DNA from: Lepisosteus oculatus
Taxonomy: Eukaryota > Chordata > Actinopteri > Semionotiformes > Lepisosteidae
Reading direction: 5' to 3'
DNA length: 64,000 nucleotides
NCBI RefSeq assembly: GCF_040954835.1
Contig: NC_090698.1
Span: forward strand, 69,881,284 to 69,945,283
Under the pieces are notes generated by a model. That model was not told the DNA's origin, did not search any database, and was given only the letters and a program-made list of their open reading frames with translations. Below, one piece after another: positions 1 to 12,200 of the stretch. Every line of letters begins with the position of its first letter. Position 1 is the first letter of the stretch. Both the position numbers and the translations under genes were made by a program.

Positions 1-260
1 CATAGTAGCTAATTGCTCCAACGATCTTATCCAGCCGTTTCTTGGAAGAAATCCGAGTAATGGTTTCAGCAACATGGCTGGATAGGTTGTTCCATCCTCC
101 TGCAAGCCTTAAGGCAAAGAAGCGCCTGCCTCTTGTTTTCACATTTTAAAGCAATTCCGCATAGCTTGCACTGGTGCTTTCCCAGAGAAAACGCCTTATA
201 ATCGTTAAACACGTTCCCATAGTTTCGACCTGCGCTTGTTGCAAGAGCCCCTACATACTA
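1..260 (-). repeat. CR1/L2-like LINE 3' end, degraded
   Basis: Shares a run of phrases with copies near 38465, 46270 and 60880: tttcttggaagaaatcc, then a 'ggtttcagcaacatggctgg' type phrase, gttgttccatcc, and aagaagcgcctgcctc. On the minus strand this is the 3' end of the CR1/L2-like LINE whose coding part is at 57420-58250. The left end is cut by the window edge. Confidence 0.6.
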
Positions 261-499
261 CGCACGTCTGAGGGTGCATCTAACAAAAAAAAACAACTTT
301 CTGGAATGCATTTTTTAAAAGACTGCTAATTATTGTCTGCAGTGCGGTCTGGCATGTTTATACACACACTGCCTTGTGTGAGATTGGTATTTCGGTGCTT
401 TCTCTTACAGCCGTAAATGGTTAAAATGCGAGTTACATCTGAAGAGAGTCTGAAATGCAGGGACTCTAATGCAGCAACATAATGTAGGCGATGTTCGTG

Positions 500-1260
500 T
501 AGCATTAGTGAGTCTCTGTCGCTTTAAGTACGGCGTGACTGGGCGACCCCAGAGGTCAAACCCCCACATCCAAGATGGCCGCCCGTGAGAAGCCTTTCAA
601 CAAAACCGAAGAGTGAAATAAATCACAAATCGGATCGATAAGCCTGGGACGGGGAGCGAAGAACAGAGTCCGGCCGCGGGAGGAAGAAAAGCAGCGCGAT
701 GAGGCGGTTTTCGGTAACCTCATTTCTGTTTGTGTGTTTGTAGAAGTAAATGGACGAATGCCGAAGTAACAAGTCAGTAGTGTTTTTCACGGGGTGACGG
801 CGAAAGAGGAGGAGATTGTGGGGGGGTAGGGGGTATTTACATTTGTACTTTTGTCCCTCCATTTATTTTACAGCTGTATTATTGTATTTTATTTGTTGTT
901 GTTGTTTTTTTTTTGCTGCTTCTTCGCGCTTCTGGTTATTCGGAATTGAGAAGCCCCAGGCCCCGTCTGTGAGTTTGCTTTCTATCTGAAAAGCCTGCAC
1001 GTGTAATAGTAATATATATATATACGACCCGGGATTTGTCGCTAAACTCCCGGCAGCGATTCGTAGAGACAGGAAACGTTTTGCACGGGAGAGAAGGAGT
1101 CGGGAGAAGTTGTCGTTTTGTCTCTCGGGGGGTCTGTTTTTTTTTTTTTCTCGTGTGGACGATCTCCATGATGAAATCCCTCGTCCGCGGCTCCTTCGCG
1201 TTAAGGTCCGGGCTGTCGCTCGACACGAAATCCCGACCGGTCGCCGTGGTGTTTCGTTAA
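500..1260 (+). promoter_or_regulatory. CpG-rich segment, probable ZFYVE16 promoter and 5' UTR start
   Basis: CpG dinucleotides are dense here compared with the flanks. A CAAGATGGCCGCC element at 571-583 resembles the YY1-type motif often found just downstream of vertebrate start sites. The position, about 5 kb upstream of the first coding exon, suits an untranslated ZFYVE16 first exon. I could not decide on a donor (GGTAAC near 715 is one option). A promoter for an unseen gene to the left is also possible. Confidence 0.55.
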
Positions 1261-2119
1261 AAATGAAGAAAAATCTTCACTCACGGTGGAGGTGTAGCGG
1301 TTTAATCGTGTTGTGTATCTCATAACAAAAAAAATTACAAGCGTTTCTTTTCTCAGTTTAAATGTACAACTGTGTTTTTTCTTTAACTGTCCCAGCTGTT
1401 CTGAAAAAAAAAAAACACATCACCAAGACACGAAAAAGTGTTATATGCCGGTTTTAAAAATCTGTGAACAAATGTGATCACGTAGTGTTTTACTTGTTAG
1501 GACGTGGTGGGTCTTCGGGATTAGGTTGAAGTCCAATGGAAATAGTTTTTCCTGAACAGATTGTTGTTAAACTACATTTTTGTGGTATGACGTTTCTTTA
1601 TATATTAAAAAAGATTTGTCCCCAAATCAACATTGTAGCGGGACAACTTGTGTAGGTTAGCTTATTTTACCCCCTTGTCACATAAGGTCTCTTGGACCCT
1701 AAAATCCCTTTAACTTCCTGAGCTCGGCACGCTTCAAAGCATTCCCGCATACTAAAGGTATAATTATAGACTCAGTTGTAAAACAAATTAAGATTTTCAC
1801 GAACAGCAGCCTGTCGGGTTTTTAAATGTTTTTTCCCCACATGTATTCACATTGACTTATTATTTGGCGATCATTTCATAGTCGTCACCTTTATTCAGGA
1901 TGAATTCAAATTACAATTTGCGAAGTGAAGTATCTCGTTAGTATCAAGGGCAACTGTAACTACATTTCCTGATTGCTCAACATTCCTAACCAGTTTTTAT
2001 TATGAGTCAGTACAATAAGGAATTGCTCTTAACTGCTGCAAAAAATATCTGGTTTGACAAATTGGCATACAGTAGGCTAATGGTGCTGAGTATGCTTGTT
2101 AGTCTTGGGGTAAATCCAG

Positions 2120-2310
2120 TCTTTAATAATAATAATCCTCACACTTAAATTGCACTTTTCTGGAAACTGCACTCCAAGTGCTTTACAAATAATGGGGACT
2201 CCCCTCCACAACAAAGCAACCTTAGCTTTCCCAGGAGCTCTCCCACCCAGGTGCTGACCAGGCTCCCCATGCTGAGCATCAGTGTTGCCAGTTGTGAGCT
2301 GCTGACATTC
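2120..2310 (-). repeat. 5S-rRNA-headed SINE, internally deleted copy
   Basis: Read on the minus strand, a 5S-like segment with the internal-promoter region (on the plus strand: ccaggtgctgaccaggctc) lies immediately next to the SINE tail (gtaaagcacttgg..., ending in (ATT)n at 2125-2135). The roughly 350-bp body present in the full copies at 15567 and 40735 is missing. Confidence 0.65.
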
Positions 2311-3319
2311 TTTTCGGGGCTCAGAGCCTGGAAGGTTTTTCTGTGTCTCCTTACGTTCTGTACAGCTCTTTCCTTTCAGTCCTTCTGGACAGCCTTCTTC
2401 TGTTAACCACTTAAAGAGACACGGAAAACCTGCTGTCTGGACTCCCAACCCCAGACTCTGCAGCGACTTTCCAGTCCGGTGAAGGGGGTTCGTCTTATTA
2501 ATACTGTGGTGCGAAAGAGGTGTGTGCTTGTGACGTCTTTTCGCCTGAAGTACGGTAGTTTTGAATCCTCACAATAGTCACAACACAGTGATAAAACGAG
2601 CCTTTGTGTGGCCTGTTTATGGAAACATTGTGAGTCCGGAAGATACATCCAGTGCTTGTGGGCCACAGGAAGGGTAGGGTGGCATCTCAAGAGTCTATAA
2701 GATGTTTTGCACAGTTTACAATGCAGGACACTGTACGTGATGGCAGAAGTGGTCGTCTTTTTTTTTTTTGAACTTGTAGACTTTACAGTTCTGAAAATGG
2801 GCATTGTCAGGGGAAATTTAAATCATTAAAACTGTCTGTCAGAACATTTATTGATTGTGTAACTGTTTTTGCCATCGAATCAGAAGCCGCTACACGATGA
2901 CGGCAACCCTGCCTTTGCAGTAGTATTGTAGCTGCAGTGTCCTCGTTCTCAGTGTCTCAAAAGCTCTTGCTACATGAGTCAACATGCAGGCCACATAAGT
3001 TGCGTCAATCTTTTGCCTATGATGTAATTGGATGGGGTTTCACCAGTTATGCTGTGACGCAGATTTACAGATCACATTCAATACAAACTGTTCTTAACCT
3101 CAGCAGCATGCAGTTATATTTTGACAGCTGTGTCATATCGGAATCAAAATGCTTATGCACCAGAAATATAGCATTTGTCTTTCTACTGTTTTTCTCTTAG
3201 TCTGAGCCCATCTTAATTATTAATAGTTAGTTAGCTACTTAATTTGATATTCAAGTTTAAGAGTGATCTGGACCAGAGATTAATCTTTTAACAAGTAATT
3301 CGCTACCAAATGAGAGGAT

Positions 3320-3445
3320 ATTTAATTGACCTAGTAAAGGTTTATTCCATGTTGAATAAACCAGCTTCATTTGTTTCTTTCAGCTTGAAATAAACCTTTA
3401 ATTATTCCTTTGCAGCCTACTCATGTTGACACAGCCACCTACTTG
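3320..3445 (+). repeat. Interspersed repeat, 'ggaataaacctatta' family
   Basis: Contains gaaataaacctttaatta then ttcctttgcagcctac, followed by a tgttgacacagccacctac phrase also seen at about 29285, 38045 and 61190. A partial reverse copy (ggtttattccatgttga) lies just upstream, so this copy is also hairpin-like. Confidence 0.5.
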
Positions 3446-4722
3446 AATATTTAATTGACTGCTAACATTCATAACTGTGTTTTTTTTAGGTGTCCATTCT
3501 TATCTGATTATTCATTGGTGCTGATGGTATCTGGACTTACAAGATACTGCCCAGTACCTGTTGTTATGAGTGCACTCTGATCACATTGCCAGGGTGTTTC
3601 TGTGGTATTGACAGAAGGTTGCCAGGGGTGTTATACAGGGCAGCTGAAAAGTGATAGAGCACACCAGCTGGATTGCCTCATGTATAAAGGCCCAAAGGGT
3701 GTTCATGTCAGATTGACTTTTATTTCATCTATCAAAATGTTAAGACAAGAATCCACCTAAAAGCATATTAAGACCTAATACAAAAATATATATGAGCCAG
3801 TTATATATAAAATGTATTTTATGTCTGGAAATGTCATTTTTTTTCATAGCATTAATTCACCTTCAGTATACAAGGCTTACAGTCATTGCTGTTTAGAGTG
3901 AAGCACTTTTAGATTACAGGTAACTGGGAATCAGGGAAAAAAAACAGGTATTTCCACCTTCTGTACTGTAATTTGAGACGTATACAGGCATTGTTAATAT
4001 TGTACATTTCCTGCAGGGTGTTCTTAAAGGCTCAGGCCTGTACGTTTTTTTGAAGAAAGGCACTGATGCTGTGGCCTCTCACCCATGTTCGGTGTTGAGA
4101 TAGAAAGCAGTGACTCCTCTCCTGTTAGCCCCTGCCGCTCGCCAGCTCTTGCTGTGCCATAGGCGAACGGGTTGCCTGCCTGTAGAAAATACTGCAGCTC
4201 ACACTTCACTTGTTCTGGTTTCTAAGGTGGTCTCTCTGCTGTAGTGATGGCTGAATGTTCTCTCACAGCTGCTGAGGATCAGGGGTTAAAACTTTGCTCT
4301 AGTTTCTGTTCCCTTAAGTGATTCACTGCCCTGTGACTGCCGAAAGTTAAAACTAGATCGTGACGCAGGAGGGAACAGCGTTTCTCTTTTTGTGTTTTGA
4401 CAAGGCACATGGCTTGCGAAGGGCTTCAGTGCTGTTTCCCTTGCTTAGGCTGTGCCTCTGGTGCAGCACGGAGCAGAATCAGTAAGGCCTGAATATGGTA
4501 ATCCAAATATAGTCCTGTAGTAGGTGTGGAGTGTGACTTGGCATTTGGAAAAGCAATGTAGTTTAAGAAATTGTTTTTATTTTCAGTTCAATGCGACTGA
4601 GTTCATGTTGGAAGTTAGGTGAGTAAGGCCAATATTCAAGAGACAGCTCGGGGCAGGGCTTCGCTTTTAGAGAAGGAAGTGTCTTTTTAATTTCACTCCT
4701 AGCACAAGCTGTTTAGTAAAGG

Positions 4723-5075
4723 CTGGGTGGCATGGTAGCACGGTGATTAGCATTGCTACCTCGTAGTGCTGGGGCCTGGCTTTAATTCGGGACCTGGAGT
4801 GCTGTCTGTGTAGAGTTTGTAGCTTTTCCCCGTTTTCGTGTGGGTTTCTGCTGGGTGCTCCAGTTTCCTCTTACAGTCCAGAAACGTACTGCTAGGTTAT
4901 TTGGCTTTGTTTGGGGGAAACGAACCCTGGCGAGTGTTTGTGTCCGTCTACCCTGTGATGCAGGGTGTATCCTGGGTGCGTGCTACCTTGTACCTCCTGC
5001 TTCCCGACATAGCCTCCAAGTCCCACGCGACCCTGAAGTGGATGAAGCCGTTAGAAAATGGATGGATGGTGCAGT
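4723..5075 (+). repeat. tRNA-derived SINE
   Basis: The head shows a tRNA-like A box (gcacggtgattagcattgct). The body has phrases typical of a widespread fish SINE: ccccgttttcgtgtgggttt, then ggtgctccagtttcctctta. The end is agaaaatggatggatgg. Two minus-strand relatives occur at 56080 and 62790. The two overlapping reading frames here are repeat noise. Confidence 0.75.
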
Positions 5076-6162
5076 GATGATGACATTGTTTTAAGCTAAT
5101 TACAGCGTAGGTAATTGTGTGATTGACGTTGATTCCTTAGTCCACCGTTGACAATAGATTTAATGAACTGATTTTCAAGGAATGAGATTTGAACAGGTTT
5201 AAGCAGTTGTGAAACTGCTGTCAAAGCGCTTTTTACACTGCGGCTTAATTTAGTTCATTAATAATTCGGTGGCTTTAATAAGATCCTATGAATAGATACA
5301 AAAAAAGAATTTGTGAATTTGTGCGTTAACACCCAAAAGAAAGAAAAGGTTGCTTTCCCTCTTAGTTGGGTAATGTTGAAAGTTCTGAAAGATGTATGCG
5401 ACTGCCGTTAATATGTATATTCTGCAAATGTGATTCTGAAATTCTGGCAAGTTTGCATTCTCCATCGACTCTGGAGACATGTCGGGTTTGTTAGACACGA
5501 AGAATTCGACTCGTATTGGCTTTGAGAAACCCTTTTTGTTCGTCATTTGTCCGGGATAGCTTCAAGCTCGTTTCAGAGGGCGAAGCTTGTCCTGTGCATA
5601 CTGGAAGAACCTCTGATTTAGAATAAAGGATTTTCGGAGGCTATCCTGAAGTTTGGACAAGCAAATAAAAATTATTGTAAAATGATTTTGCAGTTTTTAA
5701 CAGACATATGTGCTTATCTAGGAGATGTCTGCAGCATGTATAATTTAAAAATGTTATTTAAATTCAGCTTTATAAGTCGCTTATATATCATCTGCATTCA
5801 AAACATTTGACTATTATACATGTTATGTTGTAGTTATTCTTTGTTAAAAAAAAAATGAAATTTATATGGGCTTTGCTTTTTCAGGATCCTCATGGTACAA
5901 GGTCTGAGTCAGTGCGATTGAGTTGTGAAAGTGGCATTGCACGTGATGAGGTCACCTGGAGAGCACCTAGCTTAGCCCTCTGAGTGTTAACCTAGCTGGG
6001 GATATGCTGTAGACCTATCGCTCCTTCCCGGGAGCCGAAAACGTGAAGAGTCCTTTGGCAGCCAGTCAAGAATCTGCCAGGAGGTGAAAAGTGAGCCTTA
6101 ATGCGTTTCTCTTTCTGTCTAGGAGCTCAAGGGCTGAGCTGAGCCCGTGTTCCCGAGGGAGA

Positions 6163-6232
6163 ATGGACAGCTTCTTCAAAGCAGCCGTGTGCGACCTGGA
6201 CAAGCTGCTGGACGATTTTGAGCAGAACTCAG
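6163..6232 (+). CDS. ZFYVE16: ZFYVE16 coding exon 1
   Basis: Starts at the ATG inside an exon whose acceptor AG is at 6121-6122, so 6123-6162 is 5' UTR. It encodes residues 1-23, [20 protein letters not shown] then QNS, which closely matches the N-terminus I know for human endofin. The donor is CAG|gttaga; one base is carried into codon 24. Confidence 0.93.
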
Positions 6233-9200
6233 GTTAGAGCCTCTTCTCGCCTAGGACATCTCTGCTGATAGTAAAGGGGGGGTTGTCGCTCTGCAAGGGA
6301 ATGAGTGTGCAATATTAGTCTCTTTAAATTCTGAATAGTGTTTGACATTGCCATGCTACCTTTCCGTCTCACTGGAACACTTCCAGTCTTCTAACACAAA
6401 GTGTTCCTGCAGGAAGGTGCATGTGATGTAACTGGCATTCCAGTTGCAAGCCGAAATCGTGTGTGATGTAGATGTGCATCTGCTCTCTCTTTCAGCACAC
6501 TTATGGTATTCTTTTTCAAAAGGAAAAACTCCTAAAACTTAAAAATCAGAATGAATTGCTTCAAGTGTCAATAGATGCACTTTAATCGGCATTGTGAAAG
6601 ATTTATACTGTATGTGATTACCTCATTGTTGTGTTTATTAGGGGAAAACATCCTGTTCTGTTTTTTGTGATTGTTTTTTTTTCTTCCAAATGAGCTTATT
6701 TAAACTAAATGGGTTCATAAAATGCAAGGGCAATAAACAGCTCAATCTTGTATTTCGTGTAATGTGTCTAAGATTTTTTCAGTCTCTTGTTTCTGATTTA
6801 GTAGCATGTGACTGTGATTATCAAACTGAGATATGCTGTATTTCTGTTACATGTTTATTTTGGGAGTATTCCAATGACAGAAACAGTGCAACATTCAGGA
6901 TGGATTAAATTAAACATTTTAAACAGATACCAACCAAGATCACGGGCGATTGTATGTTGTCAGTATGAAACGCGAGAGTCAGCATTCCGACAGTGCTCGG
7001 ACAGCGTAAATGCCAGATCATACCCAACGCTAGATTTGAAGTGGTGGTACATAGACCCGATAAGCTTCTGAATGGTTTGCTCTGGGATATCCTGACACCT
7101 TTTTTGATTTTCATTGTTCAAGGTGTTCATGGTTGAATGTTTCTGTACCAGTTTGTCAAAATCATGTATTTTTTTTAAATGGCTATAAATTCTGGTTTAG
7201 CTCATTGTGGACAATTTAACATTCATATCTTTAAATATTTTAGGAAATTGTAATTTAAGCTTAACATTTTGGCTCTTCCATGCTCAGCGAGTCGTTGATG
7301 TAAAACAAGTTTTTCTTTTGTTCTGCATTAGTATTAGTATTTTTCTGGGGGGGGGGGGGGGGTTAATTTTTTGAAGTAATTTCAGAAATAATTTTTCTCA
7401 TAATCTTGTTTTCTGGGTACATAAATCTCAGTTTTTAACTTAGGTTTATGCATTGAGACAAAGAATGCTTCATTAGCGTTCTGAGCCGATGGCTAAGGTT
7501 TAGGCGCATTGACATGTTGCATGATTAATGAGCACACATTTCAAGTATCTTTTGTCTTCTTTTCTTCCTAGATGAGTTTGAATGCAGGATTACAGTAGAG
7601 ATCCCATGTGCCCCTGTCTACCCTGCTCCGTCCTCCAGTTGTCAGGCCTTTGCATCACAGCCTCAAGCAGCTTCTTCGTCTCAGTCAGCAGTCAACAGTC
7701 TGCCCAGTACGCGTGCAGGGTGCTCCACTACCCCACTTCCTGGCCTCACTGTGCACTCCACTGACCCCGAGTGCAGTGGGAGACCCTTGACTGGTGTGGA
7801 CCTCCTGTCATCTCTGGACAGCAGGGCTGCCAAGACCTCGGCACCTCCGTGTCCAGACAGGGCACTGAAACCAGTGTGCGACTTGGTCAGTGACACAGGC
7901 CCTGCAGTTCTGCGAGCCAGTCGCCATGACGCCTTCAAGGAGCTGGATGTTGCTGAAAAGGAACTGGAGGAACGTTTATTGGTAGATCTTGAATCTACAA
8001 CTGCATGTCATTCTGGAGGTGGTCCACATGTTGGCCTTAAGAGTATCCCTGGGGCACAAATCTGTCCTACCAGGGAGGGATTGCTGGTGGAGCAAGATGC
8101 CGGACATCTTGCAGCTGGAGGAGTGTTGACTTCTTTGTTAGATATAATCTTTCCAGCAGAGAATGCTAATATACCTCAGGGTGCAGAGTCGGCTAGCATT
8201 CTAGAAGCTGAGGAGCCTTTGGAAGCAGTCGTTCAGGATGATGGGTGTCCTGAAACAAGACTGAATTGTACAGATAATGGAGAACCCCTTTCTGACTCTG
8301 AGAGAACTGGGATTGGCAGTCCAGTGACTGATTCTCAGGGGGACTGGGGTGATGAAGAAACGAGGAACAGCACTCCTCAACATACTGAGGTAGATGAGAT
8401 TAACCAAACCAGCATCACTCTTGAAGGTGCAGAGCTGGAACAGCAGATTCCTTCCCGAAACCAAGAGAAAGACATTGTTGAACAAGTCAACAGCTTAGCC
8501 CATGAAATGTGTGGTGTTTCACAACAGGATAACTTGAGCAATTTCTCAAGTCTCCCTGAAGACAAAGATAGTTCCTTGTCCTGTCTACCTATATCTGTGT
8601 CCATGTGTGGGTCCCTGGTTGCGTCCCTGGACTTGGAGAAGAATGAGCCGCAGGCCGAAGAAGAGGTTGAGGTTCTCACCTGTGAATCACCAGTTCAAGT
8701 TGTGCCTGCTGTCCCTGATATTCAGCAGATTATTCCTCCAATGGAGGTAGCTACGAACCGTGTGGACCAAATTGGTCCTGAGTCTGCTGATCAGAGTGGC
8801 AGCCTCCAGTCAGAAACCAAAGCTACTCCTGAGACTAAGCCATTAACCAATATCCCAAGCATGGCCTCTTCTCAGTCAGCAGAAAGCAGTTCAGCTCAGG
8901 ATGGAGAGGGGTCTGCCGTGGTAGAGGAAAGCTGTTCTCTCCCTGTTGGTGCCAGCCCTGAGTTTCCCTCAGATATTGCCTTTGTGGATGACTTTCTCCT
9001 AGATGGTGACCTGGGTGACATCCTTGTGACAGATGAGGATCTGGATGCCTTTCTCATGGAGCGGAACACCCGAAATAGTGAGGGAGAGCCCCTGAAGAAT
9101 GTGGCAGATGAAGGGTTTTCAGAAATGAATGGAGACCTTTCTGAATTTCCTGACCTGTCCCCAGGTGATATGGATGATGGTCTCGCTGAAGAAAATGGGA

Positions 9201-12200
9201 ATGCCATCAGTGCTAAAGGTGGCGAGGTAGCCTTGCTCGCTTCGAGCCATTCCTATTCAGCCGTAGAACAAGGGGATCTGAAACCTGCTTTTTCATCTCA
9301 GGACAACGACGGTTCTTTAACAGATGACATTGCTTGTACCGGGAGTAACCACAGGGAGTCTTCAAACACAGCCAGCTCTCTTGGCAAAAAGTCAAACCAC
9401 ACTGATAACCACCCATACTATGGAGGAGCAAGACCCAAGCAGCTTTTTAGCCACCCTGCCAGAACTTTACTAACAAATGAATTGGACTACAGAATAAGTG
9501 AGAGTCAGGATGTACCTTACGTTGGAGTTCTTACTCCTAATAACATGGAGTCCCCTGCTGCAGAAGCAGACACCAGTCAGTATTTAGGAAATTCTGGGTA
9601 TCTTCACTCAGAAAGGATTGAAAGCACCATGGGTATTGATGAAGTCTCAGACTCTGCACTGTTCCTCTCTCATCCGGATGACAGCGTAATGGCTGAGGCT
9701 GCTTCTGTAGATGACAGGGTGATGCGGGAGGCGTCCAGTTTAGGCTCGAAACAGCCTTCATGGGTGCCTGATTCTGAGGCGCCGAACTGCATGAACTGCC
9801 GCCAGCGGTTCACCTTCACCAAGAGGAGGCATCACTGCCGAGCATGTGGAAAAGTACGTCTGAGTTTAAATTTCCTTTTTTTCCACATGAAGCCAGTCTC
9901 TGTGCTGAGTGTTTTGTCTTGCTCTTGTTAATTTCTTTGACGGTGGAGTTTGTGCAATCCAAAGAACATCTTCTCATCGCTAAACATGAGTTATTAGTTG
10001 GGCACGTTTGGGGTTAATCACTTTGCTTTTGAGTCTGTTATACCAGAATAGTACCATTCTTGCTAATGCATTTTAAATGTAGTTCAACATACATTTTTGA
10101 AGTATGTTTTTAAGCACATTTTATATATGTGCCTCAGGTCACTGGAGCCCTAAAAAAGTTCAGTCGCAAGTCCTTTCATCGGAAGTGGAACTATATGATC
10201 TTATTATTCTTAATAAATGTTAAGGTGACATTGTAGATTTACGAGTTTTAGAAAAATTTTCAGATGAGGTTTAATGTGACTGAGTTTTTTAAAGTTCATT
10301 CTAATTTGCAAGCCTGACTTGTAAGAGTTATAAATCTTGCCGATGGGTTTTGATGCATTAATCGTATTTCTTCTTGACGCATGGGGTGTTGAAGCTGTTT
10401 CGCTTTGCTTTCATTGACTGCTGCTTGCTGTTTGTGTTGCTTTATTTCTCCACGTTAACTAGCCTTGCTCTCCTGATGCCAATTTAAAAAAGTATTTGAC
10501 TCAGCAGGTGATTTTTCTTGCCTGTATGCAGTCTGCGCTGACAGTTTGGGGATCACTGCTGTCGAGGCAATCTCGCGAGCAGTAAGGCGCTGAAATCAGA
10601 CTTGGACGAATACAAGATTTAATCAGAAACTCTTCCATTCCTGGATTTATTTATTTTATCCGCTTATTTTTTTGGTCCGGAATGAGTTCATTTGAAACAG
10701 ACAAAAAAAGGTGGGGGCTCCTATTTAACTCAATTTCTACAGGCACACAGCTGGAGTACCTTTTCATGCCTGAGCGCTTGCTGTTGAAATTCTTCAAAGC
10801 ATATTTCTGATTCCCCGAAACCTCGTAACATGGTCTTAAACCAACTCAAAAAGAAAGCTGCGTTTGCTCTTCTCCCTTAAAAGTGTTCTACGACTGCAAG
10901 ATGTGGTCACACCACTCACTCACAGCCCTGCTCGGGCTCGTACCTTGGGTCTGGCTCGGCTCGTTGAACAGCCGCTGTAAATGAAGTCGTACCAGGCCCG
11001 TGAAGGCCCAGCTTGGATCGGCTCTGTTGTGCCAGTATAAAAAGCCCAGGTCATGAGTTGACTTGACTGTGACCAGGTTTCCCCCAGGATGCTTCCTACT
11101 CGTGTCTGAGCTCTGCCAGGCGTCGAAGGGGGCCTGGGTTTCTTCAGCCTGCTGTGCAGCAGCGACTCCTGCGACCTCCCTGTGAGGGTACAGTGTGGTC
11201 ACCAAGGGCTGCGTTGCTCCTCTGGTTGATGCTCAGTGTGCTGCATGTGCTGTGGGGTTGCCGTGGCAGTGTGTGTGTGTGTGCGAGGAAAGTGTGCAAG
11301 GTCCTTATCCCAAAGTACTGGTGTGAGGGTCATTCCCCAGCCTTTTTGGAAATGGGAGATCCTGAATCGGGTAAAAGTCGGTCAGAACCAGAGCGAAGTG
11401 GTTTATCGGGTCAGAGCGCATGCTTGTTCCTGTAGTGGTATAAGTGTGAAAATGCACATGGTTTAAATGGCAGGGGTTACCCCTATTAGTGCTGGTTCCC
11501 ATTTATACAGCTGGGTGGACTTGAACTACTGCAGTTGAGCACAGCATCGCTGTCTGCTTGGGGCTTGAGTCCAAAACCTAGAGGTGTATCCCTCACCCAC
11601 TACTCTATGCCATCCACAGTTCTGAATCTTAATTTAAAAATACAGAGCTGCAAGTGCAGCTATGAATCATGGATGAGTTCATTTGTTTTCAGTATGTAGT
11701 TTGACCTCTGTAGTGATGGCGGTACAAAAAGAAAAGGGGTGTGATTTCGATATCAATAGTACCATTGTGTCTGTTCTCAACAAAACTATGGGCGCAGCTG
11801 TATACATTTTATTTAAGCTCTGCTTTTCGTGTGTGTCTGTTGCCTTAAGAATTGGGAGGCTCAGTGTAATTTTTAGTTTTCCACATCAAATGCTGCCCAA
11901 AATGTAAGAATCACTACTCTGTTCTGATGTTGTATATTAGAAAAACTCCAGAACAAAGGTTAACTGCTGTGGTCAATGCAGGCAGTTTGGCAGGAGGTGA
12001 AGGTGGAGAATTGACTCATGTGCATGTGTGTGTTTGTGATGTCTTCCCAGGTGTTCTGTGCAGGGTGCTGCAGTAGGAAATGCAAGCTCAAGTATCTGGA
12101 GAAGGAAGCCAGAGTCTGTCTTGCGTGCTATGAAACCATTCATAAAGGTGAGTACCAGCTTCTTAAACCTCCAAGCAGAGCAGTGCTGTGGGAGAAACAG

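Larger units (their letters stand above)
1261..6122 (+). other. Probable 5' UTR intron of ZFYVE16
   Basis: AT-rich non-coding sequence between the CpG segment and the acceptor at 6121-6122. It contains a deleted 5S-SINE (about 2120-2310), part of an inverted-repeat family (about 3320-3445) and a tRNA-type SINE (about 4723-5075). Reading frames in this interval are short, have no codon-usage signal and overlap repeats. No exon was recognised. Confidence 0.5.

Noticed and set aside
4838..5094. Two overlapping frames near 4840 as coding exons
   Set aside because: Both lie within the SINE at 4723-5075.
7751..9931. A separate gene starting at GTG 7751 and ending at 9931
   Set aside because: This is exon 2 of ZFYVE16 read from an internal GTG into the following intron. 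The frame is open back to the acceptor at 7571 and the FYVE finger continues in the exon at 12051.
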